Source: CAZEQJ01 sp964514385 (GTDB lineage Bacteria; Bacteroidota; Bacteroidia; Cytophagales; Cyclobacteriaceae). Taken from it: a stretch of DNA of 64,000 nt. Below, piece by piece: positions 1 to 9,173 of this stretch. The notes under the pieces are model-generated. The model saw nothing but the letters and a program-made list of their open reading frames with translations, was not told the DNA's origin and did no database searches. The DNA is taken from positions 1 to 64,000 of the forward strand of contig CAZEQJ010000009.1 in assembly GCA_964514385.1 (NCBI GenBank). Direction: 5' to 3'. Numbering within the stretch: position 1 is the first letter of the stretch; each line of letters opens with the position of its first letter. Position numbers and translations under genes: made by a program.

Positions 1-309
<309 letters not shown>

Positions 310-423
310 AGTGGGCAGCCCTCGTTGTTTTGCTTGTATTTTCTTCCCAACATACTCAATGATCCGACAGTAGTCGGATATATTAAAAAATTATATAGCT
401 GATCAGCAGCTATGAAGAGTTTA
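310..423 (+). other. 23S-5S internal transcribed spacer
   Basis: About 114 nt separate the 23S and 5S genes. The spacer is AT-rich in its second half and contains no tRNA that I can fold. A short inverted repeat (gatccgac...gtcggata, about 361-380) probably belongs to rRNA processing. It is cotranscribed with the flanking rRNAs. Confidence 0.7.
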
Positions 424-527
<104 letters not shown>

Positions 528-536
528 TTGTTATCA

Positions 537-568
537 AAGCCTCAGGTTTTTATCTGAGGCTTTTTTTT
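537..568 (+). terminator. rRNA operon rho-independent terminator
   Basis: A perfect 9-bp stem (AAGCCTCAG / CTGAGGCTT) with an 8-nt loop is followed by a run of T. It lies about 10 nt after 5S. Confidence 0.9.
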
Positions 569-660
569 ATGTCATTTTATACACCGAAACAGAAAAATAA
601 TTTTTCAATTATTTTATTCCTTCTGCCAAACTCTATTTTAGAATTGACGTTCTCTCTTCG

Positions 661-1833
661 ATGAAATCCTATCCTCTACCGTTCTGGCTCCTTGCTTTCA
701 GCTCTTTTTTTTTCTTTTCCAGCTTCAACATGATCATACCTGAACTCCCTGCCTACCTTGAACGCATGGGGGGAGGCGACTATAAAGGGTTAATAATTGC
801 CTTGTTTACGGTCACGGCTGGTTTATCCCGGCCTTTCAGTGGTAAACTGACTGATAATATTGGCCGGGTCCCCGTTATGATTTTTGGTGTTGTAATCTGC
901 ATAATCGTTGGATTTCTCTATCCGTTTACAAATACCATATTTTGGTTTCTGATGCTTAGGATGCTGCATGGCTTTTCAACGGGGTTTAAGCCCACAGGTA
1001 CTACCGCATATGCAGCGGATATCATTGAGCCCCGCAGGAGAGGAGAAGCATTGGGCTTACTTGGATTTTTTGGTAATACCGGCATGGCTTTTGGTCCGGC
1101 ACTAGGCGGATGGGTTGCAAATGAATTCGGAACTACGTCGATGTTTTATCTGTCGTCATTTATGGCCTTTTTGTCAATAATTATATTGATCCGTCTTCCG
1201 GAAACGCTTAAAAATCCATCAAGATTAAAAACTGAACATCTTTACGTTCGAAAAAATGAAATTGTTGATCCAAAAGTCATCCCGGCAGGGATAGTGATGA
1301 TGTTAAGTGTATTTATATTTGGAGTGGCGCTTACCATTATCCCGGACTTTTCTATGAGCATTGGCATTGAAAACAAGGGGATGTTTTTTACTTATTATAC
1401 CATCAGTTCTCTTATTGCCAGGGTAATTGCAGGCAAATTGTCGGACAGGTATGGAAGAGTACCGGTTTTGATGTTTTCTACCATTTTCGCATCATTTTCT
1501 TGTGTACTACTGGCGATGGCTGATTCGATTCCTGCTTTCTTTATTGCAGCGCTTATCTTCGGTTTTGCTGCCGGATCGTCTGCTCCTACGGTATTCGCCT
1601 GGGCGATAGATCTGGGCGATCCGAATAAAAAAGGGAGGGCTTTGAGTACGCTTTTTCTGGCGCTTGAAATCGGTGTTGGAAGTGGTGCTCTAGTTGCCGG
1701 GTGGCTTTTTTCAAATAAAATCGAGAATATTCCTTTTGTTTTTTCTGTAGCGGCAGTATTACCGATGATTGCTTTTGTTTATTTATTGATTTACCGAAAT
1801 AAAACGGCAAGGCTGGCTGCAGGGAACAGCTGA
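661..1833 (+). CDS. MFS transporter (drug/sugar efflux type)
   Basis: A 390-residue integral membrane protein with about 12 hydrophobic segments, the normal length of a major facilitator. Both halves carry the loop 2-3 motif A: GKLTDNIGRVPV at about residue 60 and GKLSDRYGRVPV at about residue 260. This internal repeat is typical of the superfamily. It should act in the inner membrane as a proton-coupled exporter, but the substrate cannot be read from the sequence. The ATG at 661 starts right before the first membrane segment. It is a single gene after the rRNA terminator, with no partner on its strand. Confidence 0.9.
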   Translation: MKSYPLPFWLLAFSSFFFFSSFNMIIPELPAYLERMGGGDYKGLIIALFTVTAGLSRPFSGKLTDNIGRVPVMIFGVVICIIVGFLYPFTNTIFWFLMLRMLHGFSTGFKPTGTTAYAADIIEPRRRGEALGLLGFFGNTGMAFGPALGGWVANEFGTTSMFYLSSFMAFLSIIILIRLPETLKNPSRLKTEHLYVRKNEIVDPKVIPAGIVMMLSVFIFGVALTIIPDFSMSIGIENKGMFFTYYTISSLIARVIAGKLSDRYGRVPVLMFSTIFASFSCVLLAMADSIPAFFIAALIFGFAAGSSAPTVFAWAIDLGDPNKKGRALSTLFLALEIGVGSGALVAGWLFSNKIENIPFVFSVAAVLPMIAFVYLLIYRNKTARLAAGNS

Positions 1834-2004
1834 TGAGAATGCTTTTGCATCACTACTTGCGAATATTGTTTTCATTGCTGAAATGTTCTCGCTTATAGTT
1901 TGTAACTGTTCATTTTCCATCATCCTGTGCTCCAAATGTGCTATCATGCCGAATAATGTAATCATTAGAACGAGGGTTATTTTTTTTCGTAAAGAAGGTC
2001 TCAT
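1783..2004 (-). CDS. Small single-pass membrane protein, hypothetical
   Basis: A 73-residue reading frame in the gap between the MFS gene and the DUF2721 gene, on the opposite strand to both. It has a basic N-terminus (MRPSLRKK), one hydrophobic stretch at about residues 9-22, an acidic/polar helix-like part with HRMMENEQLQTISENISAMK, and a cysteine-containing tail. The amphipathic composition looks like a real small protein rather than a shadow frame. However, its last 51 bases overlap the 3' end of the MFS gene and no homologue is recognised. It is a tentative call, with function unknown. Confidence 0.4.
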   Translation of the reverse strand: MRPSLRKKITLVLMITLFGMIAHLEHRMMENEQLQTISENISAMKTIFASSDAKAFSSAVPCSQPCRFISVNQ

Positions 2005-2074
2005 CGCTTTATTCTTTAACTTCGACTACAAGATGATCGTAAGGGGTAAAAAGTTGCACATTGATCAATAAAAA

Positions 2075-2464
2075 ATGGAAATAACACTGACAACACCGGC
2101 GTTGCTGTTCCCCGCCATATCTTTACTGCTTTTGGCATATACTAACCGCTTTTTGGCATTAGCCTCATTGATCCGCTCTTTATATGCGAAATATGAAGAC
2201 AGTCCGTCAGTGAAGATTGAAGGACAGTTAAGCAACCTGAGGAAGCGTGTTTTTCTCATCAGAAATATGCAGGGCTTCGGAATTGCTTCCTTGTTTTTAT
2301 GCGTGCTTGCTATGTTTCTGCTTTTTTACCAGATAGACCGATGGGGAGAGATCAGCTTTGGAATAAGTCTTATTTTTATGTTGATCTCTCTGGGATTGTC
2401 ATTTCGTGAGATACAGATTAGTACCAGGGCGCTGCAAATTCAGCTGGACGAGTTCAGGGATTAA
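2075..2464 (+). CDS. DUF2721 family membrane protein
   Basis: A 129-residue protein. Residues 1-30 form a first hydrophobic segment (LTTPALLFPAISLLLLAYTN), followed by a soluble loop with RSLYAKYED and the basic LSNLRKRVFLIRNMQ, then two more membrane segments at about 67-87 and 92-112. This layout and length match DUF2721, a family of unknown function found widely in Bacteroidota and Proteobacteria. Its end overlaps the convergent M61 peptidase gene by 11 bases, so the two share their 3' ends. Confidence 0.75.
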   Translation: MEITLTTPALLFPAISLLLLAYTNRFLALASLIRSLYAKYEDSPSVKIEGQLSNLRKRVFLIRNMQGFGIASLFLCVLAMFLLFYQIDRWGEISFGISLIFMLISLGLSFREIQISTRALQIQLDEFRD

Positions 2465-4247
2465 TACCAAGCCATTGATTTCTGAGCCTTCTCTCTGCTT
2501 CGGTGACGTCGCTATCAAAATTGAGAAACAACGGCACTTCTTCACCTTCTGTAATGGCATTACCCTGAAGTATCAGTGTTTCATCATCCCGCAAAACTTC
2601 AATTTTGACCAATTCACCTGCTCTGGTTTCTAACTTAAATTCCTCAATTGCGCTCCTAAAATTTTGAGTACCTATTTTAACGCCATTTATATTTAAAATG
2701 ACATCTCCCTCATTCCAGCCAAGTGCTTTGCCCATTTCATTCATTTCTGTAGTGTCCGAGATGTAAAAATTTTTGTCTTTTGTGCTGTAAACAAGGCGCA
2801 CGTTTCCTAAAGTTGCCTTCTGGATTATCGTATCACGGGCATAGGTAATTCCTACCTCTTTCAGTATATCTTTTAAAGGCAGCGGTGAAGATCCGCCAAC
2901 ATATCGCCGGAGAAAATCACCTGCTTCTGGTGAAGCAATCTCCTCAATCACAGAAAAGAGCTCTTCATCCTTAAATGGACGATCATTCCCATATTTTTCT
3001 GAAAGATCATTTACAAGTTCAATGATTGAATACTCACCACCTGAGTATTTGAGCAAGACAATATCAAGACAGAGGTTTATCAGCATACCTTTCTCATATA
3101 CATTCAGGTATTGATCGGTGTAGTTATTCAAAATATTTTCACTCATTTTCGTGAAGGGGAGGGTATCGCTATACACAGATGCATTTCTGATTTTTGTTTG
3201 GATGACCTGCAGAAATTCTTCCGGCGTAATCAGCTGCTGAACAACCTGAACATGATGTGCCATATATTCCACTAGGCCTTCATAGAGCCATAGATGCTGA
3301 GACATTTCGGGATTTGAAAAATCAAAGTCCTCTATTTCGTAAGAATGAATATTAAGCGGTGTTACGATATGAAAGAATTCATGTGCAGCCACATCCTGAA
3401 TGGTTTGCCTGAGGAATTGGATATTAAAATTGGGTAAAAAGTACAGACTGGAATATGAATGTTCCAAAGCACCAAATGATCCGCCGAACATTGGACTGAA
3501 GTACATGATAAAAACATACCGATCCACCGGCAAAACTCCACCTAAATATGTTTTTTGAGCCTCCAGCAAAGGAGTGATGGTTTCGAGTATTTCACTGCTG
3601 TTAATATTATTGCCCGGTGAGTAGGATGATACCATGACTTCTGCATTAGCGATTTTTGTTATCGCTGTATCCGGCCTGCAATACATGATGGGTGCATCTG
3701 CCAAATCGACATATGATATATCAGCATATGTATCATAGGTCTTGCTATCATATATTTTTTCAAGGGAAGTCGATCCGTACCATCCTTCAGGGTGAGCTAT
3801 ATCGATACTATAACTTAGGTCAGGCTGACCCTCTAGGTACCCTATGACACCGAAAGGGTTGAGGATGAAATTTTCACCTGCTTCAAAATTTGTACCTGCG
3901 GGCTGAAAAATATCCGTTTGCTGATCGTAGGTATCGTCAATTGTGTATCTCACCGAACTGGTTTTTTTTGGGATCACCCATTGGTTCACGTTAAGCCTTT
4001 TGACTTCCAACTCCTGACCACGACTTGTGTAGGCGCGGATATCCCGGACGAACTGACCATAATTTGCTGTAGCATAGGTGCCGGGTACAACTTTGGGTAA
4101 GGAAAAAACGGTTGAATCGGCTATGGTTATAGGAATATCCATCACGATGTTAAGCTGGTCATTCGTAACTGCAGTTAAATCGATCTTAACCCTTATCTGG
4201 GCCGAAAGAAATAACGGAATAAAGAGTAGTCCTAGATATTTTATCAT
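2454..4247 (-). CDS. M61 family glycyl-aminopeptidase with PDZ domain
   Basis: A 597-residue exported metallopeptidase. Residues 1-16 form a signal peptide ending LFLSAQ. An N-terminal beta domain of the M61 type follows, then the gluzincin core. Zinc ligands are visible: HEFFH at residues 289-293 and the downstream glutamate in LYEGLVEYMAHH about 30 residues later. A C-terminal PDZ domain (around residues 490-560, with LGWNEGDVILNINGVKIG) is usual for this family. M61 enzymes remove N-terminal Gly or Ala from peptides; here it would act in the periplasm. The start is 7 nt after the DUF4442 stop, so it is the last gene of a four-gene minus-strand operon. Confidence 0.88.
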   Translation of the reverse strand: MIKYLGLLFIPLFLSAQIRVKIDLTAVTNDQLNIVMDIPITIADSTVFSLPKVVPGTYATANYGQFVRDIRAYTSRGQELEVKRLNVNQWVIPKKTSSVRYTIDDTYDQQTDIFQPAGTNFEAGENFILNPFGVIGYLEGQPDLSYSIDIAHPEGWYGSTSLEKIYDSKTYDTYADISYVDLADAPIMYCRPDTAITKIANAEVMVSSYSPGNNINSSEILETITPLLEAQKTYLGGVLPVDRYVFIMYFSPMFGGSFGALEHSYSSLYFLPNFNIQFLRQTIQDVAAHEFFHIVTPLNIHSYEIEDFDFSNPEMSQHLWLYEGLVEYMAHHVQVVQQLITPEEFLQVIQTKIRNASVYSDTLPFTKMSENILNNYTDQYLNVYEKGMLINLCLDIVLLKYSGGEYSIIELVNDLSEKYGNDRPFKDEELFSVIEEIASPEAGDFLRRYVGGSSPLPLKDILKEVGITYARDTIIQKATLGNVRLVYSTKDKNFYISDTTEMNEMGKALGWNEGDVILNINGVKIGTQNFRSAIEEFKLETRAGELVKIEVLRDDETLILQGNAITEGEEVPLFLNFDSDVTEAERRLRNQWLGINP

Positions 4248-4254
4248 TCACGGT

Positions 4255-4764
4255 TTATTTTATGGTCCTTACATTTTGCCAATCCTTCAACTGCCAGGAT
4301 GTTGTAATGGTCGCGACATGATTGTTATCATTATCGAAAATATTTGTGTCGCAGTCGACAATTACCTTATCTGCATTGGCCAGGGGTGTAATGATATTTT
4401 GCTCAATCCACTCGTCGCTAAGTTTTACTTCACCTTTTGCGTTAGATTTACATTGGTATAAATATGATGCTTTTAACTCTTTAAGTATTATGCGATATTT
4501 TGAAGCTCCTAATTTCGATAGCAGAAAGAGGCCCGATGAAAATTCACCCAGTGTCGCCAGCGCACAGGCATGCATACCGTTGATGTGATTTTTATTTTTC
4601 CTTTTGTAAGGCATAAAAGTGACCACTTCATCATCAGAAATGGATTTTATACGTAAGCCATGCGGTTTATTGAAGGGTATAATGGTATACAGTAAGGTGT
4701 TTAGCAACCAGAGGGAGCGTTTTGAGGTTTTGGCTCGGCGGAATAATTGTTCTAACTTTTTCAA
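4255..4764 (-). CDS. DUF4442 hotdog-fold protein (acyl-CoA thioesterase-like)
   Basis: A 169-residue cytoplasmic protein. The middle contains the pattern of the DUF4442 / PaaI-like hotdog fold: NHINGMHACALATLGEFSSG at about residues 59-78, where the HxxAxxxLxE-like helix forms the thioesterase active face. The C-terminal strands (ATITTSWQLKDW) complete the fold. The likely role is hydrolysis of an acyl-CoA thioester, but the substrate is unknown. The gene starts on the base after the stop of the fructosamine kinase gene, so the two are translationally adjacent. Confidence 0.75.
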   Translation of the reverse strand: MKKLEQLFRRAKTSKRSLWLLNTLLYTIIPFNKPHGLRIKSISDDEVVTFMPYKRKNKNHINGMHACALATLGEFSSGLFLLSKLGASKYRIILKELKASYLYQCKSNAKGEVKLSDEWIEQNIITPLANADKVIVDCDTNIFDNDNNHVATITTSWQLKDWQNVRTIK

Positions 4765-5646
4765 TCAGGTAAATCTTTTGATCGTACGTAATGCAGCATT
4801 AAGATAGCTTTTTCCAAATAGATTTACATGTACCATGATATTGTAGAGGTTATATATTTCATAACGCTCTTCTTCTTTGCCGTCTTTGGGCCATATTTCA
4901 TGATAGGCATTGTAGAATTGCTGATCAAACCCGCCGAACATACGGGTCATGGCAAGGTCAGCCTCTCTTGATCCGTAATAAACTGCCGGGTCAATGAGCC
5001 AGGCATAGCCATCGGGTCCGCCCATCACGTTCCCATTCCAGAGGTCGCCATGTAAAAGTGCCGGCTCGTCATCATGAAGTATATCGGGAAGGACTGAATA
5101 TAGCGACCTGAAATTTTCAACAAATGTTGTGGAGACCAGGTGGTTGTATATGGCAAGCCCAAGTTGCACCTCGAGCCTGTGATCGATGAAAAAGTCAATC
5201 CAACGGTCGGTGCGATCGATATTGCGCTGTGGTAATTTTCCTATGTAATTATTGAAATCCAAGCCATGCATTTGGCTTGTATGCTGGTGCATTTGCGCAA
5301 GGGATCGGCCCAGTTTTTCCCAATAGTCTTTCTGATGGTAGCTGGTTTCAAGGAATTCCATGAGTAGGTATTTTTTACCATGTAATTCTCCGTTATGGAT
5401 AGGGCGAGGTACATGTACAGTATTGGAATTCCGCATTAGCTCCAAACCCCTGCTTTCGGCGTAGAACATATCCTCCTCCACAAATTCGTTCCACTTGAGA
5501 AAAAAAATAGCCTCTTCTGTATCCAGTCTGATTGTGTTGTTGATGCATCCGCCACCTACAAACTGGTATTTTTTTATTTGAGGAGTGTAGCCAAGGCTTT
5601 GAAATAATATTGAAGAAAAGAATTCATCCTGCTGAAATTCCATCAT
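4765..5646 (-). CDS. Fructosamine kinase family protein
   Basis: A 293-residue protein of the usual length for fructosamine/ribulosamine-3-kinases, which phosphorylate sugar adducts on lysine and so start deglycation of proteins. The aminoglycoside-phosphotransferase fold is visible: the early GGGCINNTIRL nucleotide-binding strand, the catalytic HGDLWNGNVM near residue 200, and the metal-binding IDPAVYYGSREADLAMT. It overlaps the tyrosine phosphatase gene upstream by 4 bases (ATGA). In many bacteria the two sit together, consistent with a shared repair or metabolite-proofreading operon. Confidence 0.9.
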   Translation of the reverse strand: MMEFQQDEFFSSILFQSLGYTPQIKKYQFVGGGCINNTIRLDTEEAIFFLKWNEFVEEDMFYAESRGLELMRNSNTVHVPRPIHNGELHGKKYLLMEFLETSYHQKDYWEKLGRSLAQMHQHTSQMHGLDFNNYIGKLPQRNIDRTDRWIDFFIDHRLEVQLGLAIYNHLVSTTFVENFRSLYSVLPDILHDDEPALLHGDLWNGNVMGGPDGYAWLIDPAVYYGSREADLAMTRMFGGFDQQFYNAYHEIWPKDGKEEERYEIYNLYNIMVHVNLFGKSYLNAALRTIKRFT

Positions 5647-6122
5647 AAATTGTAGGAAGACTTAAGGTACTCAATTAGGTTATCACTTATACGACGTGAT
5701 ATTTCGAAAACCAGTTCAAAGTCTTCCATATTTCCGTAATAGGGATCCGGAACTTCTTTGTCCCCGGAAGGATTCGGTTCGAAATCCCGCAACATACGAA
5801 TTTCGATCGAGGAACTATGTTCCTGTTTAAGATGCAACAGGTTTTGATAATTGCTGGCGTCCATAGCGATCATCAGATCGAAGTGATCAAAATCAGATCG
5901 GGATACGACCCGTCCTTTGTGCGTGGTGTTGATGTCATTATCCGATAATACGCGGAGCGTTCTTTCATCAGGAGCTTCACCTATATGATATCCGGCTGTC
6001 CCTGCGGAGTCAGCATAAATTTTATCAGCTAACCCTTTTTCTTCAATTTTCGCCCTGAAAACAGCCTCAGCCATCGGTGAGCGGCAAATATTTCCAAGAC
6101 AGACGAAGAGTACTTTTACCAT
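5643..6122 (-). CDS. Low-molecular-weight protein-tyrosine phosphatase
   Basis: A 159-residue enzyme. I chose the ATG at 6122 because the protein then begins MVKVLFVCLGNICRSPMAEA, putting the P-loop CX5RS (Cys8 to Arg14-Ser15) at the N-terminus as in all members. The frame is open 30 codons further upstream, but that part has no family similarity. The general acid loop is VPDPYYGN near residue 120. It dephosphorylates phosphotyrosine or small phosphomonoesters in the cytoplasm. It is the first gene of the operon with fructosamine kinase, DUF4442 and the M61 peptidase. Confidence 0.92.
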   Translation of the reverse strand: MVKVLFVCLGNICRSPMAEAVFRAKIEEKGLADKIYADSAGTAGYHIGEAPDERTLRVLSDNDINTTHKGRVVSRSDFDHFDLMIAMDASNYQNLLHLKQEHSSSIEIRMLRDFEPNPSGDKEVPDPYYGNMEDFELVFEISRRISDNLIEYLKSSYNL

Positions 6123-6245
6123 GATGTGCTTTTTGAAAAGAAAATTTAAAAAAAAATGTGAAGAGGCGGTTACCTTTTTGTTATCGAGCGTATATATACA
6201 TGCATAACACAAGTTTTATTCATACACCTGTTTAACATTTAGTGG

Positions 6246-6273
6246 TAAAGCCCTTGTAAGTTCAAGGGCTTTA
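6246..6273. terminator. Hairpin terminator after the DUF6588 gene
   Basis: A 10-bp perfect stem (AAAGCCCTTG / CAAGGGCTTT) with a 6-nt loop lies 10 nt after the stop of the DUF6588 gene. The longer T tract is on the plus strand; on the minus strand only three T follow the stem. As a terminator of the minus-strand gene it may therefore be modest. Confidence 0.6.
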
Positions 6274-6282
6274 TTTTTTTGT

Positions 6283-7272
6283 TTATCGTATAGAAAGACC
6301 AACACCTACCGACAGGTTATTGAACTCCTGAAGTGTATAATCGGCATGTATGGTAAATATTGCGAGTTTAATTCGGGCTCCAATTGTTGCTCTTGGTCCT
6401 GCCCCAAGACCGTAGTCTTCAATGGTGATCGGGTCGGTTATCGTTGCTCCGCCAATATCATATGTTCCCAGCATATTAAAGGATGCACCCAGAAAATTCA
6501 TTCCAATACCGGCATATGGTGTAAAAAAGAATAGTTTTTTGGAAATAAGTGCCTGCACCGTAAGGGCAGAGGCGCCAAACTCAAATAGTTCATCCGTGGC
6601 ATTCTGTATATCTGGTGAAAACTCCATGGAAATATTGGTATATCCCACAAAGCCTGAAAGGTCAAATGGCAGGAGCTTCATGCCCGGTATCCATTGTTTT
6701 ACGTCATGCAGCACGCCTATACCCCAAAGTGAATAGCTGAAATCTGACAGTCCCGTGATGGCAATGGTGGGTACATAGCGGATTTTCAGATCTGTCCCTT
6801 TGGGCAGGCCAATCCCAATCTGTGCCATAGGTACGGGTACGCCTATACTTTGCAATGGTAGATCGGCCTGAAGACCTGCCGGCGCCGTAAAAGTACCCAG
6901 TCCCGGATCACCTACATACAACTGCGTGTTGTTGGAAGGGCCCATAATGGTAGGCACAGGAGCACCATCATCTGTGGTTTGCAATGTATTAAAGTCGCTG
7001 TTGTTGAAGTTGAAAAAAAACTGATCTGCAGGCACCACAGAGATATTTACGGTGACCGTTGCGTCAAAACCAGGAAATTTATGCGGCCTTGCCGTGTTAT
7101 TCCACCCGTTGGAAAGACCACTTGCCATTGACCCCATAAACGGCCGGGTATATTCACTGAAATAGGTATTTACATCCTGTCGTGATGATTCAAACAACTG
7201 ATCAAGATCCAGGTTCTGTGCACCTGCAATACCTGTAATTCCAATAATTAAGAGTAAAGCTAGCTTTTTCAT
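6283..7272 (-). CDS. DUF6588 family exported protein (outer-membrane-like)
   Basis: A 329-residue protein with a clear signal peptide (MKKLALLLIIGITGIAGAQ, cut after about residue 19). The body is rich in alternating hydrophobic/aromatic strands and Gly, and ends in an aromatic-containing strand pattern (FTIHADYTLQEFNNLSVGVG), as expected of a small outer-membrane beta-barrel. The motif LKIRYVPTI and the overall plan match DUF6588, a Bacteroidota family of unknown function. It is a monocistronic gene with a hairpin after its stop, divergent from the Fur-family gene. Confidence 0.75.
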   Translation of the reverse strand: MKKLALLLIIGITGIAGAQNLDLDQLFESSRQDVNTYFSEYTRPFMGSMASGLSNGWNNTARPHKFPGFDATVTVNISVVPADQFFFNFNNSDFNTLQTTDDGAPVPTIMGPSNNTQLYVGDPGLGTFTAPAGLQADLPLQSIGVPVPMAQIGIGLPKGTDLKIRYVPTIAITGLSDFSYSLWGIGVLHDVKQWIPGMKLLPFDLSGFVGYTNISMEFSPDIQNATDELFEFGASALTVQALISKKLFFFTPYAGIGMNFLGASFNMLGTYDIGGATITDPITIEDYGLGAGPRATIGARIKLAIFTIHADYTLQEFNNLSVGVGLSIR

Positions 7273-7469
7273 ATTCGATAGTTTATGTCAGGAATATCTA
7301 AATTGGTATAAAAATAATTATATTTTTACGGATTTTACTAATTATTGACACAATATCATCATTGTTTGCCTTGTGTCAAGCTCTATGATACAAGAATTTA
7401 CAGGTAATGAAATCATCAAAAAGCTTAAAATGAAACCTTCCTAAAAAAGAACAGTTCTTATCTTTAGGC

Positions 7470-7913
7470 ATGGACAAGAATCAGATACGTGATAAAATTG
7501 CAGGGAAGCGGTTGAAAGTTACCCATCAGCGTATGGTCATCCTGTCCATGCTATACGAAATGAATATCCACCCTACGGCTGAAGAGGTACATAAGAGCCT
7601 AGTACAGGATATTCCTTCATTGAGTCTGGGTACAGTATATAAGACGCTGGATACTTTTATCGCCTGCGGACTGGCTAATAAGGTGATGCTGGATGACGGC
7701 AAAATGCGATATGATATCAATACAGATGAGCATCACCACATAATACTGGATCAGAAGGAAGTGATTGACTACACGGATAATGAAATTAAAGCCATTATAC
7801 AGCAGCATCTGGCAAAAAAAAATATCCAAAATCTCCAGGTAAATGATATTCATCTGCAGATTTTCGGTTCCAGAATTGACCCTCACAAACCTGTTGAGCT
7901 AGAAAAGAAATAA
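7470..7913 (+). CDS. Fur/PerR family transcriptional regulator
   Basis: A 147-residue repressor of the ferric-uptake-regulator family. The winged helix is at residues 1-80 with the recognition region PSLSLGTVYKTLDTF. The dimerisation domain holds the regulatory-metal residues in DEHHHIILDQ. The two CxxC pairs that bind structural zinc in many Fur and PerR proteins are missing: the only cysteine is in IACGL. It may sense iron or peroxide, but which is not decidable here. It lies ahead of waaA and rsgA on the same strand, 39 nt apart, and may or may not share a transcript. Confidence 0.9.
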   Translation: MDKNQIRDKIAGKRLKVTHQRMVILSMLYEMNIHPTAEEVHKSLVQDIPSLSLGTVYKTLDTFIACGLANKVMLDDGKMRYDINTDEHHHIILDQKEVIDYTDNEIKAIIQQHLAKKNIQNLQVNDIHLQIFGSRIDPHKPVELEKK

Positions 7914-7952
7914 GTTCATCATTTTTTTGCGATCATTGGCCTACTTTTGTCC

Positions 7953-9173
7953 ATGCTCAATGGCGTTTATTTTCTTTTTAGTAACATTTATAACCTGATA
8001 ATAAGGGCGATAGCACCTTTTCATCAGAAAGCCAGGCTGATGGTAGCAGGCAGAGCTATTACATTTCGCAATTTGATGGAGCGCAATGACCTGCAGGGCG
8101 CCGTATGGATACACACGGCTTCACTGGGTGAGTTTGAACAGGCCAGACCGGTAATTGAAGTGCTCAAGGCTTCCGGCTCAAAAGTTGTGGTGAGCTTTTT
8201 CTCTCCATCCGGGTATGAGGTGCGGAAAAACTATTCGACTGCCGATATAGTGTTTTATCTGCCATCAGATAAGGCAACTGCATTTTCAAAAATAATGGAT
8301 CATCTACGGCCAAAAGCGGTGATCATCACGAAATATGATTTCTGGATGAACATGCTAAAGGTCATAAAAAGGCACGAAACTCCTCTGTTGCTGATAGCTG
8401 CTGTAATACGTTACAACAGCTATTTTAAGCGGTTGTATTATAAAACCATGCTGTCCTATTTCAATTTCATCTATACGCAGGACGAGACATCCATGAAAAA
8501 TGTAAAGTTATTGGGTTTAGAAAATGTCATTACAGCAGGGGACACGCGAATAGATCGTGTGCTGGATGTTGTAAACGAGACATTTGAAGATGAAAAAATC
8601 GATAGCTTTGCTTCGGGTGACAGGGCTGTACTGGTAGCCGGGAGTGTGTGGAAAGAAGACATAGAGGTATTAGCCTCCTGGTATAAAGAAAATCAAGAAG
8701 TAAAAATAATCATTGCGCCGCATGAAGTCGGAGAAGCATCCAGTCGCGTGATTGAAAAGTATTTTTCAGGAAAAAAAGTCTGCCGTTACAGTCTGCACAA
8801 ACCTGATGTAACCACAGATATTCTGATTCTTGATACCATAGGAATACTGAATAAAGTCTACCGATACGGACAGGTTGCTTTTGTTGGTGGGGGATTTAAA
8901 ACAGGTCTTCATAATATTCTGGAGCCTGCAGCCTATGGTATTCCGGTATTCTTTGGGAGGAAAAAATCCGCAAAGTTTATCGAGGTAAACCTACTTGATG
9001 AAAGGGGTTGCGTTTTCCCTATAGATAATGCCGAAGAAATGAAAAAGAATTATCGTGTGCTTACACAAGTGGAGTACGCCAGTATAAAAAGCAGTCTGAA
9101 TTCCTTTTTTCGGGATAATAGAGGAGTCAGTCAGCATATTATAGACCATTCAAAACAACATCACTGGCTATGA
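7953..9173 (+). CDS. waaA: 3-deoxy-D-manno-octulosonic acid (Kdo) transferase
   Basis: A 406-residue membrane-anchored GT30 glycosyltransferase that adds Kdo to lipid A precursor on the inner face of the inner membrane. Family features are WIHTASLGEFEQARP near residue 46, the donor-site IIAPHEVGE and the late FVGGGFKTGLHNILEPAAYG loop that binds CMP-Kdo. The start at ATG 7953 was chosen over TTG at 7947 in the same frame. The presence of waaA shows an LPS-bearing outer membrane. It overlaps rsgA by 4 bases (ATGA). Confidence 0.93.
   Translation: MLNGVYFLFSNIYNLIIRAIAPFHQKARLMVAGRAITFRNLMERNDLQGAVWIHTASLGEFEQARPVIEVLKASGSKVVVSFFSPSGYEVRKNYSTADIVFYLPSDKATAFSKIMDHLRPKAVIITKYDFWMNMLKVIKRHETPLLLIAAVIRYNSYFKRLYYKTMLSYFNFIYTQDETSMKNVKLLGLENVITAGDTRIDRVLDVVNETFEDEKIDSFASGDRAVLVAGSVWKEDIEVLASWYKENQEVKIIIAPHEVGEASSRVIEKYFSGKKVCRYSLHKPDVTTDILILDTIGILNKVYRYGQVAFVGGGFKTGLHNILEPAAYGIPVFFGRKKSAKFIEVNLLDERGCVFPIDNAEEMKKNYRVLTQVEYASIKSSLNSFFRDNRGVSQHIIDHSKQHHWL

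Noticed and set aside
1883..2071. Plus-strand 62-residue frame
   Set aside because: Composition is unlike a protein (mixed Cys/Phe, no pattern), and the antisense 73-residue frame is more convincing.
7942..7949. Exact TAnnTTTG octamer before waaA
   Set aside because: It is only 3 nt before the ATG, so transcription would begin at or after the start codon, and there is no -33 element at 19 nt.
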